DNA of 64,000 nucleotides from HRBIN16 sp049969495 (GTDB taxonomy: Bacteria > Armatimonadota > HRBIN16), in the NCBI GenBank assembly GCA_049969495.1, contig JBMFOT010000005.1:11508-75507 (forward strand), given 5' to 3'. Made by a program: the position numbers and the translations under genes. A model generated the notes under the pieces. That model was not told the origin of the DNA. It did not search any database and saw nothing but the letters and a program-made list of their open reading frames with translations. Shown here piece by piece: positions 39,775 through 48,255 of this stretch (its first letter is position 1; every line of letters starts with the position of its first letter).

Positions 39775-41942
39775 AACAAGCTCGGCTGTTGCTGTTCGCG
39801 AATCACCTGTTCAGGGCGGGGGAAGAGCAGGTCAAAATCCTCGCCAATCGCCTCGCGCAGACGCAGGGCGAAGCGGTAGAGCTTGTTCGCGTAGTGCTCG
39901 CGGTCTTCATCGCCCGCATAATCCTCTATCATGCCCAGTGAGCCGTCTGCTCGCTGGTACAGGTTCACATAGTCGCCCACGCTGACGCCTCGTACGGCTT
40001 CCGCCGCTTTGCGCTTGTTCTCGCTGGTGAAGGTCTTTTCGGTGACTCGCTCGCGCCGCGCCAGCTCTTCGATGGGGATCTCACCGTTCAAGATGCGCAG
40101 GATGGTTTGCCTGTATAGCTTCGCGATGCCGTCGCGGTCGCCCTCCACCAGCTTCTGCAGCACCTCGGCGATAAACTGACGTCCATAAGGCTCGTCGGCC
40201 CGGGAGCGCAGGGAGGCTCCTTTGTATGTCCAGTTGCCCCCGTAGTCCAGCAGGGCGTAGTTTTTGGTCTTCACCGAAATCATCGCCCGATAGCGCCCAT
40301 CAAAACTGAGCCGGATGCCGGGTGGCAGGGTTTCTGCTATCTGCTGCACGTATGCCTCTTCCGCTTCCTGCCCCTCCACGCCCTCCGGCGGCTGGAAATA
40401 GACGCCATCGGTGTCCACCTCGATCACCTGACTGCCGGTGCGCTCCAGCGCATCCACCAGCTGCATAGCGATCTTGCGTCCCTCTTCGGTCACCCGTTGC
40501 GCCGCGTCGAAGTCGTTGAAGGGGAAGTTCGCGCCCAGATAGCCGTAGAAGGAGTTGATGAGCACCTTGAAGGAGCCCTGAATACCGTCCCAGTAGGCGC
40601 GCTGACGCGGGTCGGTGGCGCGGCGCAGTTCCGCCTTCGCCTCCAGACGCCGACGGGTGAGCTCTTCCAGCGCGGGCAGAAACACCCCCAGCCGGTCGGA
40701 GGCGGGGGCAATGCGGTGCACCAGCATAATGCTGGGGTAAAGGCTCTCCACGTCCGCCTTCACCACACGCGGGATGACCCCTGTGCGTCGTACCTCCGTG
40801 TATCCGCCAGGGTAGTCGCGGGCAGGTTGGGGCTTGGGGATGGCATAGCCCGCGTGCAGGTACGCCCGCACGAAGATGGCGTTAATCTTCTCACCGCTGC
40901 CGGCGGTGGCGACGTGCTGGTAGGTATCGGGAACCATCTGCGTCTGGTAGAACTCGGTGGGCAGCACGATTTCCGCCAGTCGCGCGGTCTCCTGCGCGTC
41001 TTGCAGGGCGTACTGGCGCACCTTTTCGGGGTCAGACCGCCATTGCTCGCCCAGGTCGGCGCGGTCTATCAACACGCGCTCTTCATCGGCGATGCGGTAG
41101 GCGCGAGCTACCTCTTTCAGACCGTAGCTCTGCAGGTCACCCTTTGCCCAGTCGTAGCGTTGCACCGCGAAATAGGTGTCCACCACGTGTCGCCCGGGTA
41201 TGTACACGGGGCGATAGGGGCGGTTAATCGCGCCGATAGGCAGGTTGCGCTCGCTGCCGACGGTCATGGGTTGTCCACTGCGTCCTACGGTGAGGGACAT
41301 GCCATGCCGTCGGGCGCGTTCTATCAGGTAGGGCAGGTCAAAGCCGTACAGGTTGTGTCCCTCTATCACGTCGGGGTCGCGTTCACGCACCAGCTGCACG
41401 AACCGATGGAGCATTTGTACTTCGCCTGCGTCGTCTATTATCTCGCTCCAGCCGCGATTATCGCGCAGAACAATCAGCAGTATCCGGTTGGAAGGTTCGT
41501 GGGGGTTTAGTCCGGCTGTTTCGATATCCACCTGCATCCGGTGCGCCTCGTCGAAGCTCATCCCTTTGAAAAGGGTGTAGCCCGATAACATCAAGAACTG
41601 CCGTTCGGGGCTGCCGAAGGCGATAACGTCCACATGCATATCGCGCAGGCGCATCCGTGCGCTCTGGTACTCCGTCCACGAAGCGAACTGCGCCATCCAG
41701 CAGAAGCCGTCGCCGTCCAGCCGCTTCCACTGCGCGTCGATATCTGTATATTGCTGGGTGGTCAGCAGCCATGGGGTAAACCGCTCGCGCCAGCTGGTGC
41801 ACGAGCCGTCGGACGTACGCTGGCGAAGGATGGCTTCGGTGTCGGTTATTTCCACTGCCACCAGACGAGGCGTATCCCTCCAGCCGAACAGGATTTGCTC
41901 GGCGGAGAGAGCGGAGGTGTCGATATCGAAAAGATTCATCAT
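39771..41942 (-). CDS. DNA polymerase, family B, with 3'-5' exonuclease
   Basis: A 723-residue replicative or repair-type DNA polymerase. Exonuclease motifs are at residues 139-141 (DIE), 197-202 (NLYGFD) and 311-315 (YALQD). Polymerase motifs are A at 397-405 (DVESLYPSI), B at 459-467 (KVLINSFYG) and C at 509-513 (VDTDG). KTKNYALLDY is the KxY motif. All catalytic acids are present, so the enzyme should be active with proofreading. It is shorter at the C-terminus than E. coli Pol II. Family B enzymes are scattered in bacteria, and here it probably acts in damage tolerance; that is inference. A TATAAT box lies close before the start. It is convergent with the CARF-RelE gene. Confidence 0.95.
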   Translation of the reverse strand: MMNLFDIDTSALSAEQILFGWRDTPRLVAVEITDTEAILRQRTSDGSCTSWRERFTPWLLTTQQYTDIDAQWKRLDGDGFCWMAQFASWTEYQSARMRLRDMHVDVIAFGSPERQFLMLSGYTLFKGMSFDEAHRMQVDIETAGLNPHEPSNRILLIVLRDNRGWSEIIDDAGEVQMLHRFVQLVRERDPDVIEGHNLYGFDLPYLIERARRHGMSLTVGRSGQPMTVGSERNLPIGAINRPYRPVYIPGRHVVDTYFAVQRYDWAKGDLQSYGLKEVARAYRIADEERVLIDRADLGEQWRSDPEKVRQYALQDAQETARLAEIVLPTEFYQTQMVPDTYQHVATAGSGEKINAIFVRAYLHAGYAIPKPQPARDYPGGYTEVRRTGVIPRVVKADVESLYPSIMLVHRIAPASDRLGVFLPALEELTRRRLEAKAELRRATDPRQRAYWDGIQGSFKVLINSFYGYLGANFPFNDFDAAQRVTEEGRKIAMQLVDALERTGSQVIEVDTDGVYFQPPEGVEGQEAEEAYVQQIAETLPPGIRLSFDGRYRAMISVKTKNYALLDYGGNWTYKGASLRSRADEPYGRQFIAEVLQKLVEGDRDGIAKLYRQTILRILNGEIPIEELARRERVTEKTFTSENKRKAAEAVRGVSVGDYVNLYQRADGSLGMIEDYAGDEDREHYANKLYRFALRLREAIGEDFDLLFPRPEQVIREQQQPSLF

Positions 41943-42085
41943 CTTTTTGCCGGCTCCTCACAGGGTACTGGTATTATACCTGAAGGAGCGTTGGGTGAAC
42001 ACCGGTTGACGTCGCACGGCGTCGGTAGGAGAATGAGTGGACGTTGACAGGGTACCGGTAGTGCGGCTTGAACCGCAAACATTGC

Positions 42086-42265
42086 TTACTTCTGAGGCTG
42101 GTTCTGCCCGAGAACCAGGAGCAACCCCAGCACCGCCCCGTAAATCGCCGCGATGATGGGGTTGCACAGGATGCCTCAGGTACTGCCCATCTTGCGGGAG
42201 AGCACGGATAGCACCAACCCCACAACCGCCCCGCCCAGCACGGCGAGAATGGCTTTTATCGGCAT
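42086..42265 (-). CDS. Putative selenoprotein: small membrane protein with in-frame TGA
   Basis: A 60-codon frame starts at ATG 42265, six bases after an AGGAGG site, and is interrupted only by TGA at codon 30 (42176-42178). Before it lies MPIKAILAVLGGAVVGLVLS, VLSRKMGST; after it GILCNPIIAAIYGAVLGLLL, VLGQNQPQK and TAA. Reading TGA as one residue gives two membrane helices (about 5-23 and 36-52) flanking STxGILCNP. Related small membrane proteins of the DUF6132 kind carry cysteines and an NP...YGA..G motif in this place, so x would be Cys or selenocysteine. The gene follows a thioredoxin gene by 14 bases. The alternative is a nonsense mutation or a sequencing error. Confidence 0.5.
42136..42161 (-). 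promoter_or_regulatory. SECIS-like stem-loop after the in-frame TGA
   Basis: On the minus strand CCCC-AUC-AUCG-CGG-CGAU-UUAC-GGGG folds with an outer 4-base stem, an internal loop and an inner 4-base stem closed by CGG. The loop begins 26 bases after the UGA, within the distance known for bacterial selenocysteine insertion elements, and contains G residues. Confidence 0.4.
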
Positions 42266-42279
42266 GAGTGCGTTTCCTC

Positions 42280-42696
42280 CTACTGGTTCTCTTCGCCTGC
42301 CGGTGATGCGGGTGCTTCCGCAGGCAGGTAAGGCAGTATCTTCGCCATGATGTGCTGCTTCGGCATCAGCCCCACCAGACGCTCACGGGCGAAACCGCGC
42401 GTGAACAGTATGAGGGTGGGAATACCCTGGATACCGTAGGCGTTGGCGGTGATGGGGTTCTCGTCGGTGTTCAGTTTGACCACCTTCAGCCTACCCTGAT
42501 ATTCGCGGGCTATCTCCTCCAGAATGGGAGCAAGCATCCGACAAGGTGCGCACCACGGCGCCCAGAAGTCCACCAGCACCGGAACGTCCGACTCCAGCAC
42601 CTCTTGCTTGAACGTGCTCGCGCTCACGTGTCGAATCAGTCCGCTCTCCGCATGGTCAGACGCCTGCTTGCGTCCGAACAGCCCGAATAAGCCCAT
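42280..42696 (-). CDS. trxA: Thioredoxin
   Basis: A 138-residue thioredoxin with an N-terminal extension of about 25 residues (MGLFGLFGRKQASDHAESGL) and the active site WCAPC (C49, C52) inside VPVLVDFWAPWCAPCRMLAP. The cis-proline segment IQGIPTLILFTRG is intact. It reduces disulfides in the cytoplasm. AAGGAGG lies before the ATG. It is followed after 14 bases by the small TGA-containing membrane protein gene, whose ribosome binding site overlaps its stop codon, so the two are one operon. Confidence 0.95.
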   Translation of the reverse strand: MGLFGLFGRKQASDHAESGLIRHVSASTFKQEVLESDVPVLVDFWAPWCAPCRMLAPILEEIAREYQGRLKVVKLNTDENPITANAYGIQGIPTLILFTRGFARERLVGLMPKQHIMAKILPYLPAEAPASPAGEENQ

Positions 42697-42802
42697 ATGC
42701 TCAACCTCCTTGTCTGGGTGATTTCGTGTTGTGCCACAGTATTAGATACGCTTTACGCAGGGGAAGATTCGCAGTAGAATAGGGAGGGAGGTTGGCACAG
42801 AA

Positions 42803-43513
42803 ATGAGGGCAGACATGCTGATACCGCAGATAAAAGGTGGTCTTATCGTCTCGTGTCAGGCGCCGGAAAGCACCCCTTTGGGTCAACCGGTGGTGCTGGC
42901 GGCGATGGCGGAGGCAGCGGTACGCGGCGGCGCGGTAGGAATTCGCGCGAACTTGCCGCAGAATATCCGCGCCATCCGCGAACTGGTGCAGGTGCCGATT
43001 ATCGGCATCTACAAACACACTCTACCCGATTACCCTGTTTACATCACCCCTACCTTTGAACATGCCTGTGCGGTCGTGGAGGCCGGCGCGGACATCGTGG
43101 CAGTGGACGCCACCGCGCGCGAACGCCCCGAACCCTTGCCGGAGCTGATACGGCGCATCCATGAGGAGCTCGGCGTGCCCGTCATGGCGGACATCTCCAC
43201 ACTAGAAGAGGGCATTACCGCCGCAGCGATGGGCGCGGACCTGGTGGCGACTACCATGTCGGGATACACCCCGGGTACGCAGCACCGTCGTGCGCTGGGA
43301 GCAGACATTGCGCTGGTGGCACAGCTGGCGCAGAGGGTGTCTGTGCCGGTAATCTGTGAAGGGCGTATCTCCTCACCGGAGGACGCCCGGCTCGCGCTGG
43401 AGGCGGGGGCGTGGGCGGTGGTGGTGGGTACCGCCATTACGGCGATAGACCAGGTGACGGCGCGTTTCGTGCAGGGGATGTATCAGCAGGTTGCACACAA
43501 CGACAAGCCCTGA
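42803..43513 (+). CDS. nanE: N-acylglucosamine-6-phosphate 2-epimerase
   Basis: A 236-residue TIM-barrel enzyme that turns N-acetylmannosamine-6-phosphate into N-acetylglucosamine-6-phosphate. Motifs are GLIVSCQAPESTPLG at the N-terminus, YKHTLPDYPVYITPTF, and the family signatures DIVAVDATARERPE, VMADISTLEEGITAAAMGAD and TMSGYTPGT, with CEGRISSPEDARLALEAGA near the end. ATG 42803 follows GGGAGGGAGG; ATG 42818 is possible too. No nanA or nanK is present. It could serve aminosugar recycling. Confidence 0.93.
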   Translation: MRADMLIPQIKGGLIVSCQAPESTPLGQPVVLAAMAEAAVRGGAVGIRANLPQNIRAIRELVQVPIIGIYKHTLPDYPVYITPTFEHACAVVEAGADIVAVDATARERPEPLPELIRRIHEELGVPVMADISTLEEGITAAAMGADLVATTMSGYTPGTQHRRALGADIALVAQLAQRVSVPVICEGRISSPEDARLALEAGAWAVVVGTAITAIDQVTARFVQGMYQQVAHNDKP

Positions 43514-43580
43514 GCAGGGTATAATCATTCAGCGGGTGAATGGAAAGTGAATGGCATCATACAGCAGGAGGAATACCTCG

Positions 43581-44210
43581 TCATCCCTTGCCAGGGGTTT
43601 GAGTGGTATTCTGCGCGTTAAACCGATTCATTGCTGCCTGCACGCCTTCTGCAAGCGTCACTTCCACCGCATCTGCGGCGCGTTGTAATGCCTCTTCGAT
43701 AACCGGTTGCTCCTGAGGCAGGAAGCGCGACAGCACATACTCCACCATCTGCCCCGGCGGTGGATTGCCGATGCCCACGCGCACGCGCGGAAACGCCTGC
43801 GTGCCCACGCACTGGATGAGAGAAGCCAGCCCGTTGTGCCCGCCATCGGAGCCGGAAGGGCGGATGCGGATTCTGCCTGTCGGCAGCGCCACATCATCTA
43901 CAATCACCAGCAGGCGGGCGGGCTCCAGCGGGTATCTTTGTAACAGGGCACGCGCCGCCTCCCCGCTGCGATTCATGTAGGTCATCGGTTTTGCCAGCAG
44001 CACGGGAATGTCGGCTATCTTCCCCAGGCCGTAGTGGGCGTGGTCACGGTGCAGGTTCAGGCGGATTCGATGACGGCTGGCGAGGATGTCTATCACGTCA
44101 AAGCCGATGTTGTGCCGAGTGTGGGCGTACTCCGCACCCGGATTGCCCAGCCCCAGCACAATCCATTCAGGGGTTATTTGCGCACCCCGTTTGCCAAACC
44201 ACGACCGCAT
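43581..44210 (-). CDS. pth: Peptidyl-tRNA hydrolase
   Basis: A 209-residue esterase that releases tRNA from prematurely ended peptidyl-tRNA. The active-site motif VLGLGNPGAEYAHTRHNIGF contains the catalytic His, and KPMTYMNRSGEAARALL and DDVALPTGRIRIRPSGSDGG, then HNGLASLI, are all present. It is the last gene of a glmU-prs-pth operon with 4-base gaps, a common arrangement. Confidence 0.96.
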   Translation of the reverse strand: MRSWFGKRGAQITPEWIVLGLGNPGAEYAHTRHNIGFDVIDILASRHRIRLNLHRDHAHYGLGKIADIPVLLAKPMTYMNRSGEAARALLQRYPLEPARLLVIVDDVALPTGRIRIRPSGSDGGHNGLASLIQCVGTQAFPRVRVGIGNPPPGQMVEYVLSRFLPQEQPVIEEALQRAADAVEVTLAEGVQAAMNRFNAQNTTQTPGKG

Positions 44211-44214
44211 GTTG

Positions 44215-45195
44215 CTACGAGTTCCTCGTGCGCACCAGCTCTGCCTGCCGCTCGAACAGCACGCTGACCGAGTCGTCGTTGTGGATGCGCAAGATTGCCT
44301 CCGCGAGCAGGGGCGCCACCGACAACACGGTAATCTTTTCGTTCATCTTGTCGGGCGTCACCGGAATGGTATCGGTGACGATGAGCTTGCGGATAGATGA
44401 GTGCAGGATGCGCTCCGGGGCGTTGCCGGAGAGCACCGCGTGTGTGCAGCAGGCGATGACCCCCGTCGCGCCACGTTCCATCAACGCCTCCGCCCCCTGC
44501 ACCAGCGAGCCGCCCGTGTCTACCATATCATCGATCATGATGGCGGTCTTGCCTTCCACGTTGCCTACTACTTCCATTACTTCCACTTTGTTCGGTTCGG
44601 GGCGTCGTTTGGCGATGATGGCGAAGGGCACGTCCAGCATCTCCGCCAGTGCCTTGGCGCGAGGGGTCCCCGCTACGTCCGGTGAGACCACCACGCAATT
44701 CTCGTGTGCCAGACCGGACTCGATCAGGTATTCCCCGATGATGGGACCGGCGTAGAGGTGGTCTACCGGCAGGTTGAAAAAGCCCTGAATCTGCTGGGCG
44801 TGCAGGTCTACGGTAAGGATACGGTTTGCTCCCGCCACTTCCAGCAGGTTGGCAACCAGGCGGGCGGTTATCGGCTCGCGCGGTTTGACCTTCTTGTCCT
44901 GTCGGGCGTAGCCGTAGTAGGGCATGACGCAGGTGATGCGCCTTGCCGATGCCCGACGGAAGGCGTCCAGCATGATCAGCAGTTCCATCAGGTTCTCGTT
45001 GACGGGGGCGCAGGTTGGCTGCACGATGAACACGTCCAGCCCCCGGGCGTTCTCTCCGACCTGTACCCGTATCTCCCCGTCCGAGAAGCGAGAGACCAGT
45101 ATCTGCCCCAGCGGTATCCCCAGGCAGTCCGCGATGTTTTCTGCCAGCAACGGATTGGCGTTGCCGGTAAAGATGCGCATTCGGTCTTTATCCAT
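44215..45195 (-). CDS. prs: Ribose-phosphate pyrophosphokinase
   Basis: A 326-residue enzyme making PRPP from ribose-5-phosphate and ATP. FSDGEIRVQVGENARGLDVF, YYGYARQDKKVKPREPITAR, DLHAQQIQGFFNLPVDHLYA and the PRPP loop IMIDDMVDTGGSLVQGAEAL are conserved. It has the class I length and metal sites. It lies between glmU and pth. PRPP is used by upp elsewhere in this window. Confidence 0.97.
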   Translation of the reverse strand: MDKDRMRIFTGNANPLLAENIADCLGIPLGQILVSRFSDGEIRVQVGENARGLDVFIVQPTCAPVNENLMELLIMLDAFRRASARRITCVMPYYGYARQDKKVKPREPITARLVANLLEVAGANRILTVDLHAQQIQGFFNLPVDHLYAGPIIGEYLIESGLAHENCVVVSPDVAGTPRAKALAEMLDVPFAIIAKRRPEPNKVEVMEVVGNVEGKTAIMIDDMVDTGGSLVQGAEALMERGATGVIACCTHAVLSGNAPERILHSSIRKLIVTDTIPVTPDKMNEKITVLSVAPLLAEAILRIHNDDSVSVLFERQAELVRTRNS

Positions 45196-45198
45196 AGA

Positions 45199-46593
45199 CT
45201 ATCCCTCAGATGAAGATTGTTCTCGTCGTCGTTTCGCCCACTCCTCTTTCACCACCTGGCGGCATCGGGCGATTGCCAGCGAATCCGGCGGCACATTTTC
45301 GTTAATCGGTGAGGCGGCAGCAACGTACGCGCCGTCGCCTATCTCCACCGGCGCAATCAGCGTGGCGTGCGAGCCGATGAAACAGCCCTTGCCGATGATG
45401 GTGCGGTGCTTGCGCTTGCCGTCGTAGTTGCAAGTGATAGTGCCTGCACCAATGTTGGTGTTTGCGCCCACATGCGCATCGCCCACGTAGGTGAGGTGCG
45501 CCATGCTGACGTTCTCCTCAATCACCGCGTTCTTTACTTCCACGAAATCACCAATCTTCGTGCCGTTGCCCACTACGGTACCCGGACGCAGGTTAGCAAA
45601 CGGACCTACGCGTACGTCGTCGCCCAAACGGCTCTCCACCACCTGCGAAGCCAGCACTGTGGTGCGGTTGCCAATCTGGCTGTTCTCGATACGCGCCATC
45701 GGTCCGATGACGCACTCCTCGCCGATGGATGTATTGCCCAGGATGTAGGTGTTGGGGTGCACGGTGGTATCTTGACCGATTTGCACGCCGGCATCAATAT
45801 AGGTGTTCGCCGGGTCTATGATGGTGACGCCCGACAACATCAGTTTTTCCAAAATACGCCGGCGCAGGCGCGATGCCACATCTGCCAGCTCCACACGGGT
45901 GTTGACTCCCAGCGTTACCTGCCAATCATCGGCGACCACCGCTTCCACCCGTTTGCCCTGCCGTGTGAACAGTGCAATCACATCGGTCAGGTAATACTCA
46001 CCCTGCGCGTTGTCCGGGCGAATCTGCTGCAGCGCATCAAACAGGGTGCGAGCGTCGAAGCAGTAGATGGAGGTGTTGATTTCGCGCACAGCCAGTTGCT
46101 CTGGGGTGGCATCTTTCGCTTCCACCACGCCCATCACCCTGCCGCTGGAGTCGCGCAATACTCGTCCGTACATGCCTGCGTCATGAGGCAGTACCGCGCT
46201 GAGCAGGGTTGCCACTGCACCGCTCTGGTGGTGATGCTCCGTCAGCTTGCGCAAGGTATCGGCGTCTATCAGGGGGGTGTCTCCGGGCAGCACCAGCAGG
46301 TCGCCATCGTAGCCCTCCAGCAACTGCCTTGTGCTCATCACGGCATGCCCCGTGCCAAGCTGCTCCTCTTGCAGGGCGAACTCGCACTGACCAAGAAACG
46401 CTTGCTGCACGCGCTGCGCCTCATGACCGATAACGACAATGATACGGGATACCTCTGCCGATTTGCAGGCGTCCAGAAGATATGAGAGCAACGGCTTTCC
46501 GCACAACGGATGGAGCGGTTTGGGCAAACGGGATTTCATTCGGGTGCTTTTACCCGCCGCCATAATGACAGCGGTCAAGGAAGGTTTGCTCAC
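45199..46593 (-). CDS. glmU: Bifunctional GlmU (acetyltransferase / uridylyltransferase)
   Basis: GlmU makes UDP-N-acetylglucosamine for peptidoglycan. The start is the GTG at 46593 (GGAGGATAAGC upstream); an in-frame ATG at 46608 would add five residues. The N-terminal half has the uridylyltransferase motif AVIMAAGKSTRMKSRLPKPL and LVLPGDTPLIDADTLR. The C-terminal half is a left-handed beta-helix with hexapeptide repeats, ending in the acetyltransferase residues MAHLTYVGDAHVGANTNIGA and GTITCNYDGKRKHRT. 464 residues is the usual size. Confidence 0.96.
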   Translation of the reverse strand: MSKPSLTAVIMAAGKSTRMKSRLPKPLHPLCGKPLLSYLLDACKSAEVSRIIVVIGHEAQRVQQAFLGQCEFALQEEQLGTGHAVMSTRQLLEGYDGDLLVLPGDTPLIDADTLRKLTEHHHQSGAVATLLSAVLPHDAGMYGRVLRDSSGRVMGVVEAKDATPEQLAVREINTSIYCFDARTLFDALQQIRPDNAQGEYYLTDVIALFTRQGKRVEAVVADDWQVTLGVNTRVELADVASRLRRRILEKLMLSGVTIIDPANTYIDAGVQIGQDTTVHPNTYILGNTSIGEECVIGPMARIENSQIGNRTTVLASQVVESRLGDDVRVGPFANLRPGTVVGNGTKIGDFVEVKNAVIEENVSMAHLTYVGDAHVGANTNIGAGTITCNYDGKRKHRTIIGKGCFIGSHATLIAPVEIGDGAYVAAASPINENVPPDSLAIARCRQVVKEEWAKRRREQSSSEG

Positions 46594-46745
46594 GCTTATC
46601 CTCCACAAAGACGCGACGCTTTCTGGGCGCGCTATGACGCTATTCGCGATAACATGTTATCACTAACGCCCCCCTTTGGTCAAGGGGCGGACGAGAACGA
46701 GTCCGCACTGCCTCTTATGGTAAAATAAGATTGAGGATGAATGCC

Positions 46746-47564
46746 ATGAAACGGGCTGCCGTGATGATATGGATAACGAATATCGTCTTAGCCATTGCTG
46801 TTGCCGGTTTGTGGTGGAAGCATTTACGGCAACAAGACGCCGACTCTTGGGGCGAGGGTGTTCCTTACAGTGTCCAGCAAATCTACGAGCAACTGCGTAC
46901 TGCTAAGGTATATCATGGCAATCCCACACGCAAATGGATTGCGCTCACTTTCGACGACGGTCCACATCCATACCACACCCCCATCCTGCTCAAGACTCTG
47001 CGTCGGTTAAAAGTGCGTGCAACCTTCTTTGTGGTTGGCAAAAACGTGGACCGCTACCCCCGGCTGGTACGCCAGATGCTCAAAGCTGGGCATGAGGTAG
47101 AGAACCACACCTACAACCATCTGCGCCTGAGCTCGCTGCCTTTAGGGCTCGTACAAGAAGAGATCGAGGCGGGGGCAGCAGCGATATGGCGCGCGACAGG
47201 ACGTGTTCCACGCTTTGTGCGCCCGCCTGGTGGGATGATCAATCACTGGGTGCGACAGGTCGCCCAATTCGATGGCTACGTCACGGTCATGTGGACAGCA
47301 GACCCTGCCGACTACGAGCGTCCGGATGTGCAAACACTCAAGCAGCGGTTGTTTGCCAGTTTGCGACCGGGGAGTATTATCCTGCTGCATGAGAAAGTGC
47401 CGCAAACGGTAGAGGCACTGCCCGAGTTTGTGCAGGAAGCACGCAGGCAGGGTTACGAGTTTGTTACTATCGAGGAGATGTGGGAGGATATGCAACGGTC
47501 GGTACTGCGAATGGCGTCTTACAAGCGTGGCGGCTTGCCGTCGCCCTTCTTCGGTGGTTCCTGA
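46746..47564 (+). CDS. Polysaccharide deacetylase (NodB type)
   Basis: The product has 272 residues starting at ATG 46746 (GAGG nine bases upstream; other in-frame starts lie at 46731 and 46737). A single N-terminal membrane helix (WITNIVLAIAVAGLWW) anchors a NodB domain: ALTFDDGPHPYHTPILLKTL (motif 1, catalytic Asp and metal-binding Asp), GHEVENHTYNHLRLS (motif 2, two His), RFVRPPGGMINHWV (motif 3) and LHEKVPQ (motif 5). The enzyme should deacetylate peptidoglycan or another envelope polymer outside the membrane. Its end overlaps the convergent small gene by 46 bases. Confidence 0.93.
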   Translation: MKRAAVMIWITNIVLAIAVAGLWWKHLRQQDADSWGEGVPYSVQQIYEQLRTAKVYHGNPTRKWIALTFDDGPHPYHTPILLKTLRRLKVRATFFVVGKNVDRYPRLVRQMLKAGHEVENHTYNHLRLSSLPLGLVQEEIEAGAAAIWRATGRVPRFVRPPGGMINHWVRQVAQFDGYVTVMWTADPADYERPDVQTLKQRLFASLRPGSIILLHEKVPQTVEALPEFVQEARRQGYEFVTIEEMWEDMQRSVLRMASYKRGGLPSPFFGGS

Positions 47565-47737
47565 GCGTACAGCTCCGACAGCTCGGCGAACAGGTTGCGT
47601 TCCACCTCCGAGCGCTCCTTCTCGTCGTACTCCTCGATACGCTGCTCCAGCAGTCGCGCCAGACGCACTACCCGCCACACCAGCATCACGATGACCAGTA
47701 ACCCTAGTGCCCATATCAGGATGCGCAATACGTCCAC
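47519..47737 (-). CDS. Small membrane protein with charged coiled-coil tail
   Basis: A 72-residue protein beginning MDVLRILIWALGLLVIVMLV: one membrane helix followed by an amphipathic, charged helix (RVVRLARLLEQRIEEYDEKE, then RSEVERNLFAELSELYAQEP) and a Lys/Pro tail. It lies 6 bases after ruvC and is probably the last gene of the deoC-recO-M16-M16-ruvC operon. No family is recognised; overlap with the convergent deacetylase gene is 46 bases. Confidence 0.65.
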   Translation of the reverse strand: MDVLRILIWALGLLVIVMLVWRVVRLARLLEQRIEEYDEKERSEVERNLFAELSELYAQEPPKKGDGKPPRL

Positions 47738-47743
47738 CGAGCT

Positions 47744-48241
47744 TTACCTCCCGCGAGTTTCCAGACCTTTCGCCCATGCGCTGTGTGCGTGGCACAACGC
47801 GACCGCCAGCGCGTCGGCGGCATCGTCGGGCTTGGGCGTTTCGGCGAGAGCCAGCAGTTTGGTAACCATGTACTGTATCTGTTTTTTCTCTGCGCCACCG
47901 TAACCCACCACTGCCGTTTTTACCTGTAGCGGTGTGTACTCCACCCACTCGATGCCGCGCTGCGCTACCGCCAGCAGGATAACGCCGATGGTGCGTCCCA
48001 CGCTGAGCGCGGTGGTCTCGTTGCGGTTGAAGAACAGCCTCTCGGTGACCACCACATCGGGCTGGTATGCATCCAGCAGACGACAGACCTCCTCGTAGAT
48101 GCGCTGTAGCCTGCGGGGCGCGGCAAGGTTGGCGGGCGTGGTGATACAGCCAAAAGCCAGCACCCTGAGCTTTTGCCCGTCTTGCTGCAACACGCCGTAG
48201 CCTGTGATGGCTGTACCCGGGTCGAAGCCGAGAATAACCAT
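47744..48241 (-). CDS. ruvC: Crossover junction endodeoxyribonuclease RuvC
   Basis: A 165-residue Holliday-junction resolvase. It has the acidic active-site residues in VILGFDPGTAITGYGV (Asp7), VTERLFFNRNETTALSVGR (Glu) and KPDDAADALAVALCHAHS (two Asp). ruvA and ruvB are not adjacent. It is 14 bases downstream of the M16 gene. Confidence 0.96.
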   Translation of the reverse strand: MVILGFDPGTAITGYGVLQQDGQKLRVLAFGCITTPANLAAPRRLQRIYEEVCRLLDAYQPDVVVTERLFFNRNETTALSVGRTIGVILLAVAQRGIEWVEYTPLQVKTAVVGYGGAEKKQIQYMVTKLLALAETPKPDDAADALAVALCHAHSAWAKGLETRGR

Positions 48242-48255
48242 TGAAACTGCTCCTT

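Noticed and set aside
40497..41510. 337-codon plus-strand frame over the polymerase
   Set aside because: Antisense to intact family B polymerase motifs.
38590..42790. CRISPR array near the CARF-RelE gene
   Set aside because: I looked for regularly spaced direct repeats in the surrounding sequence and saw none; no cas gene is present either.
43500..43580. TATAAT and short frame after nanE as an extra gene
   Set aside because: A GGTATAATC box is present, but the only following frame is about 20 codons with no support; it lies at the convergent end of nanE and pth.
45367..46485. 372-codon plus-strand frame over glmU
   Set aside because: Antisense to a certain housekeeping gene, with no family motif; a product of the high GC content.
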